Shown: positions 1 to 12,792, numbered from the stretch's first letter. The stretch: 64,000 bases of DNA from Roseiarcus sp963782255 (GCA_963782255.1 CAWAIS010000002.1:62001-126000); one strand, 5' to 3'. Notes: generated by a model from the sequence alone, not told the origin. Numbers and translations are program-made.

Positions 1-2
1 CG

Positions 3-182
3 GGCCTGGAGCACGACAAGGCGCAGGGGAAGACGCTCGGCCGGCCGCCGATCGACGCCGAGAAGGAAGCCGCGATCAGCGCCGATTTGCGTCTGGGCAA
101 GGCCGGCATCATGAAGGTCGCGGCGGCGCATGGCGTGGGAGTCGGGACCGTTCAGCGGATCAAGCTGGCGCTCGCCGGCTAA
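3..182 (+). CDS. Serine recombinase (resolvase/invertase), C-terminal end only
   Basis: Open from the window edge to TAA at 180-182, 59 residues. It carries the GK-x-LGRPP linker and a helix-turn-helix (KVAAAHGVGVGTVQRIK) that closes small and mid-sized serine recombinases, where it binds the crossover site. The catalytic N-terminal domain lies outside the window, so activity cannot be judged. Recombinases of this kind often sit next to DUF2924/DUF3489 genes, which occur at 26.0 and 42.7 kb. Confidence 0.8.
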   Translation, partial: GLEHDKAQGKTLGRPPIDAEKEAAISADLRLGKAGIMKVAAAHGVGVGTVQRIKLALAG

Positions 183-324
183 GAGCGGGCCGATTGGGCC
201 TGAGTGACCCGCTTGTGGCCGACATGGCTGGTCAACCTCCCTCAGCCATTCAAGTGGTCAATATCAAGCTCGAACTCGTAGCGCAGCTGTTGCGAATTCT
301 CGCCGCGCGTAGACAACGCAGTGG

Positions 325-350
325 ACGACCGCTGCGTCGACAGCGGTCGT
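325..350. terminator. Perfect 10-bp hairpin, possible terminator
   Basis: The arms acgaccgctg and cagcggtcgt pair perfectly around a 6-nt loop (cgtcga). On the plus strand it is followed by a short T-containing stretch (tgttt), so it may end transcription from the recombinase side. It also lies just past the stop of the minus-strand remnant at 390. No long U tract, so the role is uncertain. Confidence 0.35.
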
Positions 351-466
351 TGTTTGAGACGAAGGCCGAGCCGTCCTGACGGTCATCGCTCACCAGTCAC
401 GCGATGCGAAGGCGGGGACAACTGGGCCGCTCGCTTGCGTGCGTCGGAGGTCAATCCCTACTTCGG

Positions 467-1719
467 CAGGGCGATCGGGTGAAGAAGTTGGTGACAAACG
501 CGCAAAGTGCTGAATCTGTCGATCTCCGCTGATTCGGTTGGCGGGAGGACGACGGTGGACGCTTCGGAGGCGATGGCGGCGGCGGGTTTTGAGACAACAG
601 TTTTCCTGATTCATTTCAATGATATGCCAGACCATCGGCAGCCAGGAAAGGTGGCCTATCGGCTCGACGAGATCCTGCTCTTGTCTCTGCTGGCGGTTCT
701 GGCCGGCGCGGAGGGCTTCACCGACATCGCGCGTTTCGGCCAGAGGAAGCTCGCCTTGCTGCGGCGCTTCCTCCCCTTCGTCAACGGCACGCCGAGCCAC
801 GATCACCTCGGCGACATTTTCGCCACGCTCGACGCTCAGGCGTTCCGGCGGTGCTTCGTGGCTTGGGTCGGCGCGCTGATGAAGACGCCGGTCGAACTCA
901 TCGCCATCGACGGCAAGACCTCCCGGCGCTCGGGCAACAAAGGAGCCAAGGACGCCATCCACATGGTGTCCGCCTTCGCCGCCCGCCAACGCCTGGTGCT
1001 GGCGCAGGCCAAGGTCGGCGAGAAGGCTAACGAGATCGTCGCCATTCCGGCCCTCCTCGACATGCTGTCGATCGAAGGCGCCGTCGTCACCATCGACGCG
1101 ATCGGCTGTCAGCGCGACATCGCCCAGAAGATCATCGACAAGAAGGCCGATTACATTCTGGCGCTGAAGGGCAACCAGGGGACGTTGCGCAACGATGTCG
1201 AATTGTTCGCCAACGAGCAGAAAGCAAGGGGTTTCGCCGATACGCAGGTCAGCGTCGATGAAACCGTCGACGGCGACCACGGCCGCATCGAGACGCGCCG
1301 CGTCACCGTGATCCACGACGTCGCCTGGCTGCAACAGCGACACGAATGGCCAGGCCTCAAGGGCCTCGTCATCGTCGACAGCACGCGAGAGATCGGCGCC
1401 AAGACCGAACGCGAGACCCGCTATTATCTGACATCGTCGTCACGGCGCGCCGACCGCCTGGGACCGATGGCGCGCGACCATTGGGCGATCGAGAACGGCC
1501 TGCACTGGGTCATGGATATGACCTTCCGCGACGACGAGTGCCGCATCCGAACCGACAACGCCCCCGAGAACGTCGTCACCCTCAAACACATGGCCGTCAA
1601 CCTCGCCCGCAAGGCCAAGGGCCGAGACTCCGTCCGCCTCGCCCTCAAAACCGCCGCTTGGGATGACGACTATCTCGCCAAACTCATCGCCGCATAATTT
1701 CCTTCACCCGATTCCCCTG
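467..1719 (+). mobile_element. ISAs1-family insertion sequence, complete (1253 bp)
   Basis: Terminal inverted repeats of 18 bp (cagggcgatcgggtgaag on the left, 467-484; 1702-1719 on the right) match at 16 positions. The 10-bp sequence cctacttcgg is directly repeated at 457-466 and 1720-1729, the target-duplication size known for ISAs1 elements. The single transposase gene fills the element and is intact, so this is probably a recent insertion. Confidence 0.92.
573..1697 (+). CDS. ISAs1-family DDE transposase
   Basis: About 374 residues from the ATG at 573, which gives the usual ISAs1 length (370-380); an in-frame ATG at 507 would add 22 residues. Family signatures include the N-terminal DHRQ..YRLDEIL block, the first catalytic region around AIDGKTSRRS, the second TIDAIGCQ, the LALKGNQ block, and the C-terminal HWAIENGLHWVMDMTFRDD containing the catalytic Glu. 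It cuts and pastes the element between the 18-bp repeats. No frameshift or stop, so it is probably active. Confidence 0.93.
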   Translation: MAAAGFETTVFLIHFNDMPDHRQPGKVAYRLDEILLLSLLAVLAGAEGFTDIARFGQRKLALLRRFLPFVNGTPSHDHLGDIFATLDAQAFRRCFVAWVGALMKTPVELIAIDGKTSRRSGNKGAKDAIHMVSAFAARQRLVLAQAKVGEKANEIVAIPALLDMLSIEGAVVTIDAIGCQRDIAQKIIDKKADYILALKGNQGTLRNDVELFANEQKARGFADTQVSVDETVDGDHGRIETRRVTVIHDVAWLQQRHEWPGLKGLVIVDSTREIGAKTERETRYYLTSSSRRADRLGPMARDHWAIENGLHWVMDMTFRDDECRIRTDNAPENVVTLKHMAVNLARKAKGRDSVRLALKTAAWDDDYLAKLIAA

Positions 1720-1815
1720 CCTACTTCGGTGATTTTGAAGGGCCAACCGACAACCTTTTCGTAGATGACCGACACAAACTCCTCGAGATCACGCCAGAAA
1801 TCCCTGCCACGCGGC

Positions 1816-2158
1816 CGCCGACGCCGCCGTGCCGACAGCGGGCGCCTTCGTGATCTTCGGCAAAGATCGCGACCTGTTCGAGGTCGCGCGCAATTTCGCC
1901 CATTTCTTCGCCCATGACACGTGCGGTTTTTGCACGCCGTGCCGCGTCGGTACCAATTTGCTGCGCGACGCGCGCGACAAGATCGCCGAGTGGCGCGCAA
2001 TCCGGTGCGCGACACCTGGCTCAAGTTCCGGCCCCTACGAGCGGCGTCTGATCCGGGGCGAATTTGATTCTTCGGTCGACCTAGACGCGGCGCTCGCCAG
2101 GGCGCGCGAGATCGCCGGGCGCGACGACGCGGCGGCGCATATAGGAGCCGAGGCATGA
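1816..2158 (+). pseudogene. hoxF: HoxF remnant: C-terminus of NAD-reducing hydrogenase diaphorase large subunit
   Basis: GAFVIFG.RDLFEVARNFAHFFAHDTCGFCTPCRVGTNLLRD is the C-terminal [4Fe-4S] cysteine block (CxxCxxC) of HoxF/NuoF. The stretch that normally follows, containing the last cluster cysteine, is deleted and the frame breaks near 1990; NPVRDTWLKFRP is readable in another frame before YERRLIRGEF..DDAAAH returns. The FMN/NADH-binding N-terminal four-fifths is absent upstream of 1816. Its stop overlaps the hoxU ATG (ATGA), showing the original operon join. Confidence 0.85.
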
Positions 2159-2880
2159 GCGGGACCGAAACGACGATTCTGATCGACGAGATCTCGGTTC
2201 CATTCAAGCCGGGCCAGACGGTGCTGGAGGCGGCGCTCGAAGCGGGCGTCTATATCCCGCATCTATGCCACCACCCGGAATTCGCCCCGCATGGCAGCTG
2301 TAAATTGTGCAGCGTGATCGTCAACGGCCGCAATGCTTCAGCCTGCACAATGAAGGCCACGGCAGGTCAAGAGGTCGAGGTCGATACCCCCGACCTGCAT
2401 GCGTACCGTCGCACGCTCATTCAAATGCTGTTCGTCGAGGGCAACCACTTCTGCCCCGGCTGCGAGAAGAGCGGCAATTGTCAATTGCAGGCGCTGGCCT
2501 ACGACAGCGAGATGATGACGCCGCATTTCGTCGAGTTCTACCCGCATCGGCCGGTGGACGGGTCGCATCCCGACGTGCTGCTCGACTTCAATCGGTGCAT
2601 CCAATGCGAATTGTGCGTGCGAGCTAGCCGCGACGTGGACGGCAAGTCTGTCTTTGCGCTCGCCGGGCGCGGCATGGCCTCTCACATCATCGTCAATTCG
2701 CCTAGCGGGAAGCTCGGCGACACGAACTTCTCGGTCGCCGACAAGGCCGCGCATGTGTGCCCGGTCGGCGCCATTCTCATAAAGCGCGTCGGTTTCGCGA
2801 CGCCGATCGGCGAGCGACGCTATGACCTCGAGCCGATCAGCGAAGAAGCGACGCGCTGTGCGGTGGAGGAGGCCAAATGA
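2155..2880 (+). CDS. hoxU: NAD-reducing hydrogenase diaphorase small subunit HoxU
   Basis: 241 residues, full family length. An N-terminal plant-type [2Fe-2S] ferredoxin domain (residues about 10-75, with CHHPEFAPHGSCKLC and a later AC) is followed by the His/Cys [4Fe-4S] loop NHFCPGCEKSGNC and a further Cys set (CIQCELCVRA and a downstream CPVGAI). In intact enzymes HoxU passes electrons between the HoxYH hydrogenase and HoxF, which reduces NAD+. Start overlaps the hoxF remnant and stop overlaps hoxY by ATGA, so translation is coupled. With hoxF and hoxH broken it has no obvious partner left here. Confidence 0.95.
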   Translation: MSGTETTILIDEISVPFKPGQTVLEAALEAGVYIPHLCHHPEFAPHGSCKLCSVIVNGRNASACTMKATAGQEVEVDTPDLHAYRRTLIQMLFVEGNHFCPGCEKSGNCQLQALAYDSEMMTPHFVEFYPHRPVDGSHPDVLLDFNRCIQCELCVRASRDVDGKSVFALAGRGMASHIIVNSPSGKLGDTNFSVADKAAHVCPVGAILIKRVGFATPIGERRYDLEPISEEATRCAVEEAK

Positions 2881-3437
2881 GCGCGTCCGTGAAAACCGCC
2901 GCCCTGCCCAAGGTGCGCATCGCCACGACCTCGCTCGCCGGCTGCTTCGGCTGCCACACGTCGTTTCTCGACATCGACGAGCGCATATTCGAACTGGCGA
3001 AGATCGCCGAATTCGACCGGTCGCCGATCACCGACATCAAACATTGCGGCCCTTGCGATATCGCACTGATCGAAGGTGGGGTGTGCAACGCCGAGAATGT
3101 GCACGTGTTGCGCGAGATGCGCGCCAACGCCAAAATTCTTGTCGCCATCGGTGCCTGCGCGATCACCGGCGGCTTGCCAGCAATGCGCAACCGTCTCGAC
3201 ATCGGCGATATTCTCAACGAGGTCTATCGCGACTTGGACGGCGCGCAATCGCATGTTCCCGACGACCCGGAACTGCCGCTGCTGTTCGACAAGGTCTATC
3301 CCGTCAACGAGATCGTGCGCGTCGACTATTTCATTCCCGGCTGCCCGCCCTCGGGCGACGCGATCTGGAAATATCTCAACGATCTGATCCTGGGGCGCAT
3401 GCCGCGTCTCGATCACAAACTGCTGCATTACGATTGA
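2877..3437 (+). CDS. hoxY: NAD-reducing [NiFe]-hydrogenase small subunit HoxY
   Basis: 186 residues, normal length. The proximal [4Fe-4S] ligands are present: LAGCFGCH near residue 22, CGPCDIALIEGGVC, IGACAITGG and the C-terminal IPGCPPSGD. HoxY docks on HoxH and relays electrons from the Ni-Fe site to HoxU. There is no Tat signal, as expected for the cytosolic bidirectional enzyme. The reading frame is undamaged although its partner hoxH directly downstream is a pseudogene. Confidence 0.95.
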   Translation: MSASVKTAALPKVRIATTSLAGCFGCHTSFLDIDERIFELAKIAEFDRSPITDIKHCGPCDIALIEGGVCNAENVHVLREMRANAKILVAIGACAITGGLPAMRNRLDIGDILNEVYRDLDGAQSHVPDDPELPLLFDKVYPVNEIVRVDYFIPGCPPSGDAIWKYLNDLILGRMPRLDHKLLHYD

Positions 3438-3956
3438 GGCTTAGAGGCCAGGCTCAACCTCGAAACCGCGCAATCGCCGCAGAAGCTGCGCCGTATCGCC
3501 ATCGAACCGGTGACCCGCGTTGAAGGCCACGGCAAGGTGACGATCCTCCTCGACGAGGAGAATCGGGTTCATCAGGTCCGGCTGCACATTGTCGAGTTTC
3601 GCGGCTTCGAGGTGTTCACCCAGGGCCAGCCGTATTGGGAAGCGCCGGTCGCCGTCCAGCGCCTGTGCGGCATCTGCCCGGTCAGTCATCTATTGGCGGC
3701 CACCAAGGCGATGGACCTCATCGCCGGATATGGCGCGCTGACGCGGACGGCCGAGAAGCTGCGCCGCCTCCTGCATTACGGCCAGATCGTGAAGTCGCAC
3801 GCGCTGCATTTCTTCCATCTCTCCTCACCCGATCTGCTTCTTGGCTTCGAGAGCGAGGTCGCCAAGCGCAACATTCTCGGGGTCGCCGCGGCGTTCCCGA
3901 TCTCGCCAAACGCGGCGTGCTAACGCGGAAGTTCGGGCAGGAAGTGATCCGTCATA

Positions 3957-5125
3957 CGTTTTCCGGGTGATTAGCTCGGGTTGGCGATTTTGGGCCACCA
4001 GTGGAAGCCGGCCTGGCTCTTGATCTTTTCGCGCTCGGTGGCGAGAGCGGCGCATCGCATCGAGATGATTTGGTCGAGAGCCTCGAGGGTAGGGATGTGC
4101 TTGTTGACGACGGGTTCGTCGACCAGCGTCCATAACGTTTCGGCCGGCTGCACTTCCGGGGTGTAGGCGGGCTGGAAGACGAGGCGGACGCCCTCCGGCA
4201 CGACGAGCCCCGCCTCGCCGTGCCAACCGGCGTTGTCGAGCACAAGAACGATGATCCGCTCGCGGCCTGCGCCAGCTTCTTCGGCAAACAGGCGCAGCAA
4301 CGCCTCGAAGAACGGCTTGGATACGCCGTTCGAGACGTACCAGAAGCTCTCACCGGTTGCCGGAGAAACGAACGCCGTCACGTAGAGCCATTCGAAGCGA
4401 TGGTGGCCGTGCGCGATCGGCCGCTCGCCGACCGCCGCCCAGACGCGGCGGGTCACCGGCTTCAGGCCGAGCCGGTGCTCGTCGGTCGCGAACGTCTCGA
4501 TCGGCGTATCGGGGTGGCGCGCCGCCTCCTCGACGACGATGTCGGCCACTTTTTTTTGAAGATGTCTTGCTCCTCGGGAGTCGCCGCCTTCGGGTTGCGC
4601 GGCCGAGGCTTCTGAATCGACCAATCGATCGCCCGCAACGCCTCCCAGCCGCGTTGCGGCGCCAGCGAGGCCAAGCCCAGTTCGCCCGCCATCCAGTGCG
4701 CCACCTTGCCGCTCGTCCATACGCCCCCGCCAGGCGGGGGATCGGCAAGACGAACCCGCAAACGCTCCAGCACCTCCGGCTTCAAGACCGTCGCCGCCGC
4801 TCCGTTGCCCCGACGCAGGTCCCCCAACGCCGGAGGCCCAAACGCGTTGTAGCGCTCCAGAAGTTGTTCAATCCAGCGCTGACCGAACGAGGTCATCGCC
4901 GCCACTTGGCCGACCGTGTGGCCTTTCGCCAAAAGCCAGATCGTCTGAAAATGCCGCGACGACCTCACATCCCCACACGCTTCGTAACGCGCCTCCAACG
5001 CCGCAACGCTCAGATGATCGGCAACGTGAGCCATGCCCGCCTCCCGCGAATCATGGCCGTTCCATCTACCAGCACTTAACCGCGACGGGAATCCAACCCA
5101 CGCCGAGTCAATCAGGCGGAAACCG
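3957..5125 (-). mobile_element. IS630-family insertion sequence inside hoxH (1169 bp)
   Basis: Imperfect terminal repeats (cgttttccgggtgatta at 3957-3973; reverse complement of 5109-5125, 13 of 17 matching) flanked on both sides by TA (3955-3956 and 5126-5127), the dinucleotide duplicated by IS630/Tc1-like elements. The transposase is read on the minus strand through an A8 frameshift site. Confidence 0.85.
3971..5034 (-). CDS. IS630-family transposase made by -1 frameshifting
   Basis: Two overlapping frames together give a normal IS630 transposase of about 350 residues. The first (from ATG at 5034) has an N-terminal winged helix-turn-helix domain and ends after DIFKKK; the second continues VADIVVEEAARH and holds the DDE triad: ATDEHRLGL, LVLDNAGWH and a C-terminal PAETLW. 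The switch is at eight consecutive A (T8 on the plus strand, 4550-4557), where a -1 slip aligns the frames. Such A-runs are a known programmed frameshift type in this family, so the gene is probably functional rather than broken. Confidence 0.85.
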
Positions 5126-5286
5126 TATCACATCGCCGGCAAGCGCATTCACGGCATGGGAGTCATCCCTGGCGGCATGAACAAGGCGCTGAGCGTCGCC
5201 GACCGCAATTCGATGCGCGCCGGGATCGACGAGATCGTCGACTGGAGCCGCGAGGCCGTCGGCCTCGTCATCAGCCAAATCGCCTA

Positions 5287-6282
5287 CTAGCTGCCGCCGT
5301 ATCCCTGCAGGATCTTGATATAGTTGGCGCGTTCGAAGGCTTGCGGGTCCTGCACCCTCTGCTGGCTCATGATCCCGCGCATGTGATTCAGCGAAGCGAA
5401 TTCCCGCGCCCGCAGCCAGGACGTCAGCCCGGCGAGCAAGACTTCCACATAGTCCACCCCGTGACGCAGAAGGGCCGAGGTGGTCATCACGACGTCGGCC
5501 CCGACGAGGAGGTATTTCACGACCTCGTCGGCGGAGGTGACTCCCGTCGTAGCGGCGAGAGAGACTTTCACGCGGCCGGAGAGAACCGCGAGCCAGAGCA
5601 ATGGCAGGCGAATCTCGTTCGGCTGGCTAAGCTTGAGGTCGGCCAGCACCTGCAGCCGGGCGATGTCGAGATCAGGCTCGTAGAATCGATTGAACAGCAC
5701 CAGGGCGTCGGCGCCGGCCCGTTCGAGGGCCAGCGCCATGCTGCCGACCGCGCTGAAATAGGGGCTAAGCTTGACCGCGACCGGAATTGAGACCATGGCT
5801 CGCACCGCTTTCAGGATGTCTAGATAGCGTTGCTCAACATCGTGGCCGGTCAGCGAAAGGTCAGCGGGGATGAAGTAGATATTGAGCTCCAGTCCCGCGG
5901 CGCCGGCTTCCTCGATCGACTTGGCGTAGGAAATCCACCCATGGTCGGTCGTGCCGTTTAGGCTGGCGATGACGGGAATGTCGAGCGACCCGCTCGCTCG
6001 GCGAACGAGGTCGAGGTATTGCCGCGGCCCGACCATGTAGTCGGCTGGTGCAGGAAAATAGCTCTGTGCCTCAGGCGAACTTTCGGCGTTCACGCCGGTC
6101 AGATGGTCGTAACGTGCAGCCTCGGCCTCGATCTGCTCTTCGAAGAGAGAGGGAAGCACCACCGCCGCGGTCCCGACGTCCTCGAGGCGCTTGAGATTGC
6201 CGAGGTCGGCGTTAAGCGGCGAAGCGGACGCGACTAGAGGGTTCTTCAGCTCAAGGCCCATATACCGTGTCGTCAAATCCAT
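5287..6282 (-). CDS. Dihydroorotate-dehydrogenase-like flavoprotein of the PFOR operon
   Basis: 331 residues with the class-1 DHOD-type FMN TIM barrel: N-terminal GLELKNPLVASASPL, IPVIASLNG, LELNIYF, PVAVKLSPYF and C-terminal TTGVTSADEVVKYLLVGADVVM. Proteins of this subgroup are commonly encoded beside NifJ-type pyruvate oxidoreductases and are unlikely to be the pyrimidine enzyme PyrD. It lies 48 nt downstream of nifJ on the same strand, the last gene of a three-gene operon. Its substrate is not known. The stop overlaps the end of the convergent hoxH remnant. Confidence 0.88.
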   Translation of the reverse strand: MDLTTRYMGLELKNPLVASASPLNADLGNLKRLEDVGTAAVVLPSLFEEQIEAEAARYDHLTGVNAESSPEAQSYFPAPADYMVGPRQYLDLVRRASGSLDIPVIASLNGTTDHGWISYAKSIEEAGAAGLELNIYFIPADLSLTGHDVEQRYLDILKAVRAMVSIPVAVKLSPYFSAVGSMALALERAGADALVLFNRFYEPDLDIARLQVLADLKLSQPNEIRLPLLWLAVLSGRVKVSLAATTGVTSADEVVKYLLVGADVVMTTSALLRHGVDYVEVLLAGLTSWLRAREFASLNHMRGIMSQQRVQDPQAFERANYIKILQGYGGS

Positions 6283-6330
6283 GACATCCTCGCGACCATT
6301 ACATCCAGGGTCCGCATCAGCGCGGCTACG

Positions 6331-9927
<3,597 letters not shown>

Positions 9928-9972
9928 TTGCTCTCCTTCCGAATTCCGACCGGCAAGCCGGCGCGGGGTGCC

Positions 9973-11601
9973 TCACGCCGGCTCGGGGATCATTTCCATG
10001 GCGTGGCAGGGACATTGCTCGACGCACACCGCGCAGCCCGTGCAGAGCGCGTAGCCGATCTCGTAGCGGCGGCCGGGGCCGAGCTTGAAGATGGCGTCCT
10101 CCGGACAGGCGGCGAAGCAATTGTCGCATTCGAAACAATTGCCGCATGAGAGGCAGCGCCGAGCCTCGTGCAGGGCCTCCGCCTCGCTCAGGCCGGCGAC
10201 CACCTCGTCGAAGCCGGCGCGGGGCGCTCCAACCGGCAGCTCGTGTTCGGTGGAGCGCATCGCGTCCGCATAGATCGGCAGGTTCAATCCGCCGAAATCG
10301 ATCGTCGGATGCTTCGGGGGACGGCTGTAGACGACGCCGCGCAGCCAAGCGTCGATGTGGCGCGCCGCCTTCTTGCCGTGACCGGTTGCGACCGTCACGG
10401 AGCGCTCGGCCGGCACCATATCGCCGCCGGCGAAAATACCCCGCCTAGCGGTCATCATGTCCGGCCCGACCACCACCGTGCCGTCGGCCTGGTGAACGAT
10501 CTCGGGGATCTTGCGCAGGAAGGCGCTGTCGGCCTCCTGGCCGAGGGCGAGCACCACTGCGTCGGCCTTCAGCGTCTCGAGTTGCCCGGTCGGCTGGGCG
10601 CGGCCCTTGGCGTCAATCTCCATTACCTCGACGGTGAGATCACCGCCGTCGATCGCCTTGATCGACGTCAGCCACTTGATCTTGATGCCCTCCGCCAACG
10701 CTTCGTCGGCCTCGAACCCATGAGCCGGCATGTGGGCCCGGTCGCGACGGTAGACAATCATCGCCTCTTCGGCGCCAAGGCGACGCGCCGTGCGGGCAGC
10801 ATCCATGGCAGTGTTGCCGCCGCCGTAGATCACCGCGCGGCGGCCGAGCGACGGCGCCTCCCGGGTCTCGACATCGTGCAAATACGACACCGCATCGAGC
10901 ACCTTGACCGCGTCGCGCGCGGGAATGTCCACGTGCTTGGAGAGATGGGCGCCGATCGCGATGAAGACGGCGTCGAACTGACCCGCGTCTTGTTCGGCGA
11001 GAACATCATCGACTTTGTGATTGACGGCTATCCTGACGCCCATCCGCTCAATCTGGTGGATCTCCTTCATCAGATCCTCGCGCGGCAGCCGGTAGGCGGG
11101 AATACCGAAATGCAGCATGCCGCCGGGGAGCGGTCCTGCCTCGTGGATCTCCACCTCATGGCCAAGCCGCGTCAGATGATAGGCCGCCGAGAGACCACTC
11201 GGGCCAGCCCCAACCACCAGCACGCGCTTGCCGGAGCGGGGCGCATCGACCGGCAGCGGCCATTCGTGTTGCGCCGCGAGATCGCCCAGAAAGCGTTCGA
11301 CTGCGTGAATGGCGACAGAACTGTCGAGGTCTCTGCGGTTGCAGCTCGTTTCACACGGGTGATAGCAGACCCGGCCATGCACGCCCGGCAGTGGATTGTC
11401 CCGGACGAGCGCCTCCCAGGCCTCTCGAAACTTGGCGGCCTGGGCGAACGCCAGCCAGGCCTGGATGTTCTCGCCGGCAGGGCAGGCGACATTGCAGGGC
11501 GGCAGGAGATCGACATAGATCGGCCGTTTGGTCCGCACCGGCCCCGTGGTCTTCTGCCGGCTAGGGTCGATGCTCCGGGTCATGTCGTGACCGCTCGTCA
11601 T
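9973..11601 (-). CDS. GltD-like FAD/NAD(P) oxidoreductase with C-terminal ferredoxin domain
   Basis: 542 residues. The N-terminal helical Fe-S domain (PCNVACPAGENIQAWL, CYHPCETSCNR) matches GltD/PreT proteins; FAD binding at VVGAGPSGLSAAYHL (about residue 128); NAD(P) binding at YGGGNTAMDAARTARRLGA; then RRDRAHMPA. The C-terminus holds two [4Fe-4S] motifs (CGNCFECDNCFAACP and CTGCAVCVEQCP). Placement as first gene of the nifJ operon suggests electron exchange between NAD(P)H and ferredoxin reduced by NifJ; this role is inferred. GGAG lies 8 nt upstream of the ATG at 11601. Confidence 0.88.
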   Translation of the reverse strand: MTSGHDMTRSIDPSRQKTTGPVRTKRPIYVDLLPPCNVACPAGENIQAWLAFAQAAKFREAWEALVRDNPLPGVHGRVCYHPCETSCNRRDLDSSVAIHAVERFLGDLAAQHEWPLPVDAPRSGKRVLVVGAGPSGLSAAYHLTRLGHEVEIHEAGPLPGGMLHFGIPAYRLPREDLMKEIHQIERMGVRIAVNHKVDDVLAEQDAGQFDAVFIAIGAHLSKHVDIPARDAVKVLDAVSYLHDVETREAPSLGRRAVIYGGGNTAMDAARTARRLGAEEAMIVYRRDRAHMPAHGFEADEALAEGIKIKWLTSIKAIDGGDLTVEVMEIDAKGRAQPTGQLETLKADAVVLALGQEADSAFLRKIPEIVHQADGTVVVGPDMMTARRGIFAGGDMVPAERSVTVATGHGKKAARHIDAWLRGVVYSRPPKHPTIDFGGLNLPIYADAMRSTEHELPVGAPRAGFDEVVAGLSEAEALHEARRCLSCGNCFECDNCFAACPEDAIFKLGPGRRYEIGYALCTGCAVCVEQCPCHAMEMIPEPA

Positions 11602-12248
11602 GACGTGTCTCCAAGATGCTGGCGGACCCGGGCGGCGATCCGCATCTTTTCAGTCCGTAAATAGCGCGTCGCCGTTCACGTCCGTGTCACGGACAATTCC
11701 CGCCGGCTGTGCGGCGATTCGTCTGGCGCCACAAACATTCGAGCGTCAGCACCTCGACGGGAAGGTATCCAAGCCCGCCCCCAGGTCCGGATCAGAACCT
11801 GATCTCTCGCCACCCACAGGACCAACGCCGCGCCCATGGCCGCGAAGACAAAAAGCTCGATCATTCGCGCTGACAGCGCCATAGTCGCCCCGATGCGAAA
11901 CCCGATCAATGCTCCCGCAACACCCTCAACGTCCAAAGCCACCTCGCATCGGCCCAGACGCACCGAGCGTTCCGCGCTACGCCGATGAACACTTGGCGCG
12001 GGGCGCTCCAGCAGCTTGAAGATACACGAAACGCAGTCCCGTCGCGCCTTTCGTTCGACAACGTGACGACAGCATGGTGAATTCTGTTTGGCGCCACCCG
12101 AAAAACGACGCGCATACGCGTAGTTGCGCCGAGAAAGTTTTGGCCGAAGATTTCGATCGCTCGTAGCCGCAGCGCCACACCGTTTGCCGCCGCCCCGAGG
12201 ACGCGGGTTATCTAACAAAACCGACCACGCAAAGGAGGGAGGTTTAAG
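11602..12248. other. Intergenic region, no confident gene
   Basis: About 650 bp between the divergent nifJ operon and the secreted-protein gene; it should contain promoters for both. A minus-strand reading frame here includes a short hydrophobic stretch (IELFVFAAMGAALVLWVA, near 11860) that could be a single membrane span of a 68-residue peptide, but I see no supporting start signal. A strong ribosome site (aaaggaggga, 12231-12240) precedes the ATG at 12249. Confidence 0.4.
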
Positions 12249-12770
12249 ATGCGATCTCGCACAAGCATGCTCCTCACCATGACGGCCCTGACCCTCGGAG
12301 CTGCACTCGCGCGGGCAGCTGAATCGATCCAGGTAGCCGGTGAGCTCACGTGCAAGACCACTGAGCAGCACGCGGTTCCGGTGGAAGGCGATCCGGGTCA
12401 CGTTCTGGTCGTGCAAAAGGTGACCTGCAGCGGCAGCGCCACAGGCCAGTCCGCGAGGTTCGACGGCGGGCAGCAAACTTAGGTCGAAGCTGATGCTTTG
12501 GTCAAAGGCAACGGGATGATCCAGGGCTACGAATTAGCAAAGTACAAGGATGGAGGCACGGGGGTGACAAGCTACTCCGGGGCACAGGTGACCAAAATGA
12601 TCGACGGAAAGCCCGAGTGGGTGGCCCAGGGGACGTGGGAGCAGATGCACGGCACCGGCAGCCTGGAGAATGTTCAGCTAAGAGGCACGTGGACGGCCAA
12701 ACCTATATCGGAGACCGAATATGTCATGGACTGGGAGGGCACGCTGACCGAGGGCAGCAAACAGTGTGGC
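12249..12770 (+). pseudogene. Secreted protein interrupted by an in-frame TAG
   Basis: The ATG at 12249, 8 nt after a strong Shine-Dalgarno, starts a signal peptide (hydrophobic LLTMTALTLGAALARAAE). The frame meets TAG at 12480-12482 after 77 codons, then continues in the same frame for about 95 more coherent residues (NGMIQGYELAKYKDGG, WTAKPISETEYVMDWEGTL). Continuity of frame and style argues for one secreted protein of about 170-175 residues with a nonsense mutation. The 3' end runs into a DUF2779 remnant near 12770. Family not recognised. Confidence 0.65.
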
Positions 12771-12792
12771 TCGGCCGGGCGGCGCCGAAGTG

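Larger units (their letters stand above)
390..1815 (-). pseudogene. Unidentified gene remnant split by the ISAs1 element
   Basis: Removing 467-1719 and one copy of the 10-bp duplication joins two minus-strand open segments in frame: DFWRDLEEFVSVIYEK.. through FKITEVG (1815-1720) and then IDLRRTQ..FASRDW with a TGA at 390-392. The join is exact, which supports an originally continuous C-terminal coding region of about 50 residues. Its 5' end stops abruptly against the hoxF remnant near 1815. I do not recognise the protein. Confidence 0.55.
3438..5290 (+). pseudogene. hoxH: HoxH remnant: hydrogenase large subunit, frameshifted, IS-split and 3'-truncated
   Basis: The frame runs straight on from the hoxY stop (3435-3437) with no ATG; IAIEPVTRVEGHGKV and the N-terminal Ni-ligand motif RLCGICPVSH are present. 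Near 3895 one base is lost and PDLAKRGVLTRKFGQEVI continues in another frame to 3954. An IS630 element (3957-5125) follows; AGKRIHGMGVIPGGMNKALS resumes at 5131, out of phase with the left part. The sequence ends at SQIAY (5290). The catalytic C-terminal DPCxxC cysteines and about half the protein are missing, so it cannot form an active site. Confidence 0.9.

Noticed and set aside
10168..11664. 498-codon plus-strand open frame
   Set aside because: Antisense to the GltD-like flavoprotein; no family motif.
11676..12476. 266-codon minus-strand frame overlapping the secreted-protein gene
   Set aside because: Only a short hydrophobic stretch is protein-like, and the strong ribosome site and signal peptide support the plus-strand gene instead.
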